DNA from: Plotosus lineatus
Lineage: Eukaryota > Chordata > Actinopteri > Siluriformes > Plotosidae
Reading direction: 5' to 3'
Length of the DNA: 64,000 nucleotides
NCBI GenBank assembly: GCA_024760905.1
Contig: CM045733.1
Span: forward strand, 14,435,001 to 14,499,000
Position 1 is the first letter of the stretch, and the number at the start of each line of letters is the position of its first letter. Below the pieces are notes generated by a model that was given only the letters and a program-made list of their open reading frames with translations, did no database searches and was not told where the DNA came from. This document shows positions 46,501 to 55,500 of the stretch, in pieces. Both the position numbers and the translations under genes were made by a program.

Positions 46501-49500
46501 ATGGTGGCGCGGGTAATAAGTTCAGCAATCCTAGATGAACTCGGACCGCTGCTCCTCCGCGTAGAGAGGAGCCAGCTTAGATGGCTTGGGCATCGGATCA
46601 GAATGCCTTCCTCGCGCCTCTCTGGTGTGGTGTTTTTGCACACTTCCAACCAGGAGCAGACCTCGGGGTCGACCCAGAAAACGAGATGTTTCGTGGCTGG
46701 TCTGGGAATGCCTTGTTATACTCCCGAAGAGCTAGAAGAAGTGGCTGGGGAGAGGGACGTCTGGACCTCATTGCTTAGGCTTTTCCCACCGCAATCCAAC
46801 TGCAGTTAAAGGGGTAGATGATCGTCATGATGAAGAAAAGAGAAATCATTATAAACTAAAACTAAAAAAATCGAGACCGATACACCACGACTCAGATTCA
46901 CACCAAATTAAAAAAAACACCACACACCCACACACAATCTAACTCAGGTTGGCAGATAAATTTCAAGCAAAACCTAAAACATTAAATGGGGACATGGACC
47001 ATGAACTCATCAAATTAAACTAAGACGACAGGTGGTAGAAATGAATGTGATAATAAGCTAGTGAAAGGAGGTGAGAAGAAAACTCAATGTTAGCCTTTCC
47101 TTCTTTCACTTCAGACTATAGACAGGAAATTCCGGGGAGATTTATTTATGTCCCCTGGGGGGTGATGTTAATTCAGCTCTTAAAGGAGCCAGGCTACCCG
47201 TATACCAGCATCCTTGGACATCTGTCAAAAGAGATTGTCGATCAGGAGCTCCACTTTCAGGCAGTGGCCTAATCTATATAAAAGAATTGTGGTACTTCAA
47301 ACATGACCAAAGAAACTTAAATTCCGCACTTGAGGCAAACCTCATTTCAGACCTGGAGGGTGTATTCCAGCCTTTTCTGGCTGAGAACCATGGCCCCAGA
47401 TGTGGGGGTGCTGATCTTTATCCCTAATTTACCAGTCGATCCACGTCCCTACAATGACCTCTGGTAATAAGCTTTGGGTCATGACTGAAAGAACAACACT
47501 ATGGACACAAGCAGCTGAAATTAGCTTCCTTCACAAGGTGGTAGGGCTTTCTCTTAGAGATAGGGTGAGAACCTACCAACAGATTTTTTTTTTTTTTTAA
47601 GAACATAGCCTCTGATGGAACATGACGAACACCAACAGAGTGCAATCCAAACTCAGGATCACACAAGGCACCTTGGAGCTGTGAGGGGGAAAAATTCCCA
47701 CTACATTCCCACTGCCCCCATATCTGTGTTGAGTGTAAGAATATATTGAATGAATGGATAACTTGGATGTTTGTACATGCGTTTTTACATTCTTTTTAAA
47801 TTCGCTCAGGCACTCCTCCTGCCCAGCATTATTCTTGTAGCGGTCTGGGACGTGCTGTGGACCAATGCACTCATCCGTAGAGGAGCAGAAGTTCTTGATG
47901 GTGTCTGTCACCACCTTGGCGTTGACGTAGCCACCGTGGCCTTTGGGAAGCACCCAGGCCAACGTGAACGGCTTCAAGTTGCTGCACAGCTTACTCAGTT
48001 TTTTGTATCTAGAGGAATATAAATTCATTTTAACAAATCGCTCCACTTTCTCAGACCTTTGTTTGCAACAGATTGCTTTAAACAAACCTGACAGTTTTAA
48101 ATGTATTTCAGGAAAAAAAAAAAAACTGACCTGTATCCAACAGATTTGAAGGCCATAGAGTGGATGGTCCTGCACTCTACATTGAAAGGAAAACTGCGGT
48201 TGGCCTGCATGGCCACTGACTTATTGAAGGAAATGTACAGGAAGCGGAGATGCGGTCTCTGTTGAGCATACTTCACCAAAGTCGTCGTCTTTCCAGTACC
48301 TTGCACGCCATCAAAATATGGAAACAGAGCTAGCTTTTTGATATTTATGTATCCATGAGATAAACAGATACAACTCATAATAAAAACCAACAATCATGTC
48401 AAAATTACTGCCATTCACACCCCACGTACAGAGTGTTGTAATTAAGAGTAAAAATATCATCTTGATTTTTTAGTTCTTACCAGCAAAAGCCATGATTTTT
48501 ACAATGTGGTCTCGCTGGATATCGTGGCTGAGGATCTGCTGCTGTTCATTCGTGACGTGCATCCGGACTTCACTGAACAGAGAAAGTGGCCGAAATGAAG
48601 TAAATGCTACTTTAAACACTTTAATCTTGCGATTTCTAATAGGTTAAAATAACCCTGTACCTGCCATCACCCTGACCCAGGGTTAGCTGTGCATTCTCCA
48701 TCAGATGCAATACATAGAATATATTGTAGTGCCACCTGAGTGGGAAAGAAGACAGAATCTATTTCATGGCTTTTTAATATGAATCAGGGATCAGAAATCT
48801 TGTCCGCAAAGAGACGCTTTAGCTACGAGCAAGAAAGGAACATGTCAATCACTTACATGCTTTTATGTTGTTTTACCTGTTACTGATGGCAATGTTTGAA
48901 TTCTTCATGGCCAGGAGAAGTGTAGCCACAGCCCATAGGAACTCCGAAATCCTGTCAGAAGTCAATAAACATCCAGAGGATTGTAAACGAGCCACCAGGT
49001 CCAGAATATCCGTCACCCCATCAGCAAAGATCAGCATCAGGGCCATGGCAGACCAAGGGTTTGGTTCCTATACCGTTTCATTTTCAAACCATGATCATAA
49101 TATACAAAACAGTGATTTATAATTATTTTAAATACTTCAAATAATAATAAAAAATGGACAATTCAACATTTTTCAGGGAATCATTTTTTCTACATTACAG
49201 CATCTTTTAAACTTCATTTAAAGTTTAAATTAAATGCTTTTTTTAAAGCTTAAAAAATATGAAGGGCATTTTACATAAATTTCTTTATATTTATCAGGAT
49301 GGTCTGTCTGCCTTCCTTTTGGCTTTTTTCCCTTTTACTTGGGAGTCGCCACAGCGAATCATCTGATTCGCACGTTTGATTTGGCAGAGGTTTTTACGTC
49401 GGATGCCCTTCCTGTCACAAACTTTTTAGCAAGGGACTAGAAGAAAGGACTATATTTATCAGGATGGTATTTTGTTAAAACTGAATGAAACAAATCACGT

Positions 49501-52500
49501 ATTTTTGTCTTCAATTTTTATTCAGACTTTGGGAGGTGGATAATTAATGCAGTGGAGCCTCAGTACTCGAACTTAATCCGTTCCAGACGGATGTTCAGAT
49601 TCCAATTTGTTCGAATTCTGAATCCGTTTTTCCCATTACAAATAATGTAAATGGTTTTAATCCGTTCCGTTGTCTTTTGAACAGAAGTTAATATTACTGT
49701 AACGCATGCCATAGGTCCGCAAATTAAGTAAAAATTATTGAATACAGTACACTGTTATGGTCTTTGTTATGAGTCACTAACTTTTCTGTGTTTTTTATTT
49801 TAGTGTGTTATGGTCTGTGTTGTGAGAGACTCTGGTTTTGATGGTTCTAACTGTCTCTCTGCGCGTTGTAGGGAGCGTGGCTTCCGACACACTGGGTGGA
49901 GTTCTGAACACACACACACTTGATTCCACTTAGCAATCACAGGGCTTCTATAACAGTGACTACAATGTCCCCGTGCTCTAGTGCCTTCCCTGTGAATAAC
50001 AAAGCTCATCCGTTTTCCGTTTATAGAAGCCCTGTGATTGCTAAGTGGAATGAGGTGTGTGTTTAGCACTACACTCACGTGTGGCAGCCACGCCCCCTAC
50101 AACGCACAGAAAGATAGAGAGTTGAGCCACCAAAATCAGAGTCTCTCACAAAGGAGACCATAACACACTAAAATAAAAACCACAGTGCAGTTAAAGCATA
50201 AGAACAATAAAAATAAGAATTTTAACCTTTGTGGTGGTGAGCAGTTGGCGTACATAAATTCTGGGAGAGGGACAGAAGAGGAGGATTCACTTCCATAACA
50301 GCTTCAGGTGAATCAGTGAAAGGTGTTTTTTTTTCTCTTGCTACTGCTTTGCATGGATGACTCTTCTTCAAGATGTTCCTTTCTTTTCTTGAAGAACATT
50401 TCTAATGTGGCTTGTTCCTGCCTTCTTTTGAAAACCTTACGGAAATGGCTCATGACCTCATCGTTAAAGGTGTTCACAGCACTGCTACCACTTTAGCTTA
50501 GCTTTAGCGCTTTAGCTTAACTTTAGTGCTAGCTTTAGCTTTATCAGGGTGATACATAGTATTAACAACTTCCGGACTTCCCCAGAACAGCGCTAGCTGT
50601 ATCAGGGTGATACATAGTAACAACAACTTCCAGACTTTTAGAAGTCGCGCACTTTTCCTCCCTCTCAGTCTCATTTTTTCTCGTGTGTTTTTCGAGTTCG
50701 ACTTCCAGTTTTTGTTCGATTTCCAGGACAAAAAAAATCCCGGATTTTTTCTTCGGATTCTGATTTGTTCGACCGCTAGTGTTCAGATTCCGAGGCTCCA
50801 CTCTAATTAATTACTTTAGTGTATACTAAATAAAAAAGAAATAGAAAGAAAAAACAAAAAAGGTTTTTTTTTCTTATTTACTTTATTTTAACATATTGCA
50901 TGACAGACATGGGTCTTATCATATGCCTTCAATGTTTTTAGTATAAACCATGTGCAAACACTGACCTTCACACATTATGTACAGAGTATCGTAATTAAGA
51001 GTAAAAATATCATCACGATTTATTAGTTCTTTCCAGCAAACGCTATGATTTTTATGGTTGATGTTTAGATTTTTAAAGAATGACTACGATACCGCCTGCT
51101 CCAGCACGATGTTCATGCATGCTTTATTGTGGCATTTTGAAATTCATACAACTCAAATTAACTTTAAAAACTTAAAAGACCAGATTGCGTACATTACTTT
51201 GTATTTTGTTTAAACAGCATTCTGTTAAATTTGTATGATTTCAGAATCAGTATTGGTGCCAAACCCATTCAATCATTATACACTCTCGATAATAAGCAAT
51301 TATTGAATGAGGTGCAATATGGAGAATTTTTCAGATTAGGGAATTTTATCTGTGAGGCTGAACCCTCTCTGTGATCTGAATATTCATACCTTTTTTCAGT
51401 TACAGCATTCGGTAGACGCTCTTATTCAGAGAAACTTACAATTATTGTTTTTTTTTTTTTTTTATACAACTGAGCAATTGAGGGTGAAGGGCCTTGCTCA
51501 GTTGCCCAACAGTGGTGATAGTGGGGATTGAACCGCTGACTTTTGGATTAGCAACCCATTGCCTTAACCACTAAGCCACCACTGGCCTATACTAGCTTTA
51601 CTAACTATAACAGATAGTCTTGTGAAAGAACAAAAGGTTTTAGTTGATGAAAGTTGTGATCAGAGGAACTGACTTGCTTCATGGTCACTGCACAACATTT
51701 CCCATGATCCTAAATAAATAACAAGTATAATATTCTTTAATAAATCAAAAATTATTATAAATTTCCATAATGCTCTGAGGTAGGAGGAGTGTGCTGCAAA
51801 CTTAAGAAAGCTTGCATGCATAGTTTATGTCGTTTCTACTGCAATTTTCTGTTGCATAATTTTTTTATCATGTAGAAAATATCAAAGATAAATAACTCAG
51901 TGCACAGAGTGAGGGAGAAATTTTGAATTATTTCAAATTGTAAATGAAAAGTTACCGTCACCCTCTGTTTTATGACAATGTAATACGGAACGAATCTGCA
52001 CATGAAAACATTGCCCAGTATTTTCCTTCATATATACGAGTGCATGCTTGCATATATGAGCTGAAGCGCGTATGATTCATCTTTTCGTGCCTAGCTTGAT
52101 TTTATTCAGAAGTTCTTTCGTTTACATCCAATTTCTTAGTTTAATATCTGTATACTGTTAGTATTGCCAATAACTTGCTTTACATGAGCTTCCCATCCTA
52201 TTCAAACTGATGAATGCACACTATCAAACATATTTTAGCAGGGAGCAATTTGAAACTACATAAAAACGAGCAGATAATGAATATGTTCATGAGTAACAGG
52301 AAAGTTGGAAGGTTAATTTTACATTTCACTTTGAAAAAAATAATCAAAGAGTTGAACAAATAAACCTGAATTTAAAAATATGTTTAGATGAAAAGCTGCA
52401 GCACCTACCCCATCATCAATCCTCAACATGTCTGGCAGCCTGTGCTTGATGCAGGCCTCGGCCTGGGGATAGAGTCGATGGCCTTTCACACATCGCAACA

Positions 52501-55500
52501 CATCTACCACATTCACCCGCTTGCTGTGTTTAAACTGCGACATGTACCTGCAATGACAGCAGCCCGAATTAAATTCTCTGACCCTGACTTAGTGTACTAA
52601 TGCAAGTGCCTCAGTTAGAAGCTACAGCGGAGACTAGTAGTCTAATCTTTTTATTTTACCAGCAGATTACAGTTTTAACACAGTTCTCCCCTATTTTTCA
52701 GTAACACATGTATAAATCAGCCATTGTTAAAGCAGTCAATGTAACCATGCTTGAAAGTTGTACTAAATAATTCACGCCCATCCCTTGAAAGTAACCGCTA
52801 ACACAAACAAAAATCTTCACGGTATCTTCCGAATCTTACCTCACCATGTTCAGCACACAGAGATCATTGTTTCTGACGATGTCATTGCTTTCAAGCAGAG
52901 TGTTCAGCTCCTTCGCTGCTGTCTTCTCCTGCTTCTCATATCTATAGTACAACTTCTTCCACGGCAGAAACTACAGCAGAAGAAACAGTCCAACAGTGGA
53001 TGAAGTCACTTAACAATTCTATATTTATGCCACAGGAACACACCTTGCTATCCATGACAATGTCTCTCCAGCGATGACACACCAGGCTGACATGGCGGTA
53101 AAGATCATCTGCTGACAGCTGAGCAAAAATCATACCCAGCACCTCCACAGGCAAGTCCTGAATGTGACCCTGGGGCTCCAGAAGCGAACGATTTAATCCC
53201 AGCAACCCATAATGAGCATCAGGAAGACTTTGGACCTCATACTCTTCGTCTTCTTCCTCCTTTTTGATGTGTCGGTTATTAAAGCAAGAGCCAGGTGGGG
53301 GACACACCCAACTGCTGCATCCTGCTCTTGTACCATCCTTCATATTCTCCTCTTTCTTTATTGAACAGAAGTCCATCTCAAATTCCTTGTCACCCATAAA
53401 CATTTCTTCGGTAATGCCCTCCATGAGGTCCATCGTGACAAGCTGTTCCTGTTCCTCCTCTTTCATTACGATGTGCTTGCTCTGTCCAGGCTCCGTCTTG
53501 ACCGTGGTGCCTTTTTGTGGGCTGCTGCTGAGAACTCCGGCAGACGCAAAGTATCCTGTAATGACTCTCTGCTGTTGATCAGGTAAGGCTTTTATGTTTA
53601 AATAAGAAAAACACAAAAGCAAGTGGTTTCACGGAGCTCAAAATCACATTTACTTCAAGATACAAAACAACAGATGTATAGAAGTACAAACGAATACATT
53701 TCTAGTTCATTTTCTTAAAAAAAAAAAAAAAAAAAAAAAAGACTGATTTTTAATTTTGTAGATTTAGTAATCTCTAGAAAATAGACTTTTCAGGGTCAAG
53801 GTCGATCCAGAGCCTGCTCCAGAAGTACTGGGCACAAAACAAGACACCTCATTCTCACACACACACACACACTCTCGCACATGCTCAGACCCCCCCATGA
53901 ATATGTCAATAAATATACTGTATAATCATTGAATTCTTCTCGACTGTAAAAACAGTCAAAGTATGAAGCAAATCTAACACTGTCAGTCGGAAACCCTTTA
54001 TAACGATTTACCCACCAAACCCAAGAAGCAAAACTCCAGACCAAGCTCAGTGTCAATGGTCAAACCAAGCAGCTGTCAGGTAACAACACTCGCTATTGAA
54101 TGATAGGCGCAATGCAGCACTTACAACAATATGTTATCAATGGCTGCACTGATGGGATAGATCAAATATGTGAGTATATGGCTCCTTTATAGTGTGGACT
54201 TAATAGTGCAATAGGCAACGTATGAGGTTAGCATGGAAAAGCACTAGCGGTGGTTACAAGAGTTCCCAATAAGAAAGCACAAGCAGTCAGCAGGGAAGCC
54301 CTCTGCTGTCCAGTGATTGGCCCCTCATTCCCACATTCAAAAATGGACAGATTCATTTGTTCATTTTCTATAACCGCTTAATCCTAATTGGGGTGGCAGG
54401 AAGGCTGGCGCCTATCCCAGCCGACTTCGGGCGAAGGCAGAGTGCACCCTGGACAGCTCGCTAGGCCATCGCAGGGCAGAAACACGCTGATGGTTATGCA
54501 GCCTTCTCTTGTCGAAGGTCAGCAATGCTTCTTTTACATCAACCTCCCACCATAGATAGTGAGAGATATGGCCAGCCTTTAATAACCCAGTTAGCTGCAC
54601 TGGGGGGGTGGGGTGGGGGGTGGACAGTGACAACCCATGGAGAGTGGGGCTTGAACCCCCAACCTTAGGATCAGTGATCCAGCACCTTTACCACCAGCCC
54701 ACCATTTCCCACCAAATGGACAGATGTGCTTTTTAATAGTCATATTTGCACACAGTTTGTTGCTGGTATCAGTTTGTCATTTTGCCAGGACAATGATATA
54801 AGCCAGGGGTGGCAAACTCATGCCACAAATGGCCATGTGGCTGCAGGTTTTTGTTTCAACCAAGCAGCAGCACACCTGGCTTTGCTCATTCAAACAACTG
54901 AGTTTAGTCTTCAGGCAGTTGATTGGTCAGTCTCTGTCAACAGCACACAGATTGACCAATCAAATGCCTGAAGACTCCAACCGTTTGTTTAAATGAGTGA
55001 GTTAGGTGTGCTGCTGCTTGGTGAAACAAGAACCTGCAGCCACATGGCCTTTTGTAGCATGAGTTTGACACTCCTGATGTAAGCAAAGTGTACAAGACGG
55101 TGTTGAGGCCAGCGATGTTGTATGGTTTAGAAACAGTGGCGCTGGGGAAAAGACAGGAGGCAGCAGAGTTGGAGGTAGCAGAGATGAAAATGTTGAGGTT
55201 CTCTTTGGGAGTAACGAGGATGGATAGGGTCAGGAATGAGTACATCAGAGGGACAGCACATGTAAGATGTTTTGGAGACAAAGTCAGAGAAGCTAGATTG
55301 AGATGGTTTGGACATGTACAGAGGAGGGATAGTGAGTATAATCGTAGTAGGATGCTGAGCTTGGAAGTACCAGGTAGAAGGCCTAAAGGAAGACCAAAGA
55401 GATTTATGGATGTGGCGAAGGAGGACATGAAGGTAGTTGGTGTAAGAGAAGACGATGCAGAGGACAGGGTGAGATGGAGGCAGATGATTTGCTGTGGCGA

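Noticed and set aside
46350..46649. 99-aa minus-strand frame
   Set aside because: Antisense of the [15 protein letters not shown] fragment.
47597..47788. Extension of the fbh1 exon 10 frame past 47789
   Set aside because: The GTAAAA donor at 47788 joins in phase to exon 11 and restores the conserved N-G junction; the extension has no homology.
50504..50801. Small minus-strand frames rich in Lys and Asn
   Set aside because: They lie inside the pogo-like element end and show no homology or splice context.
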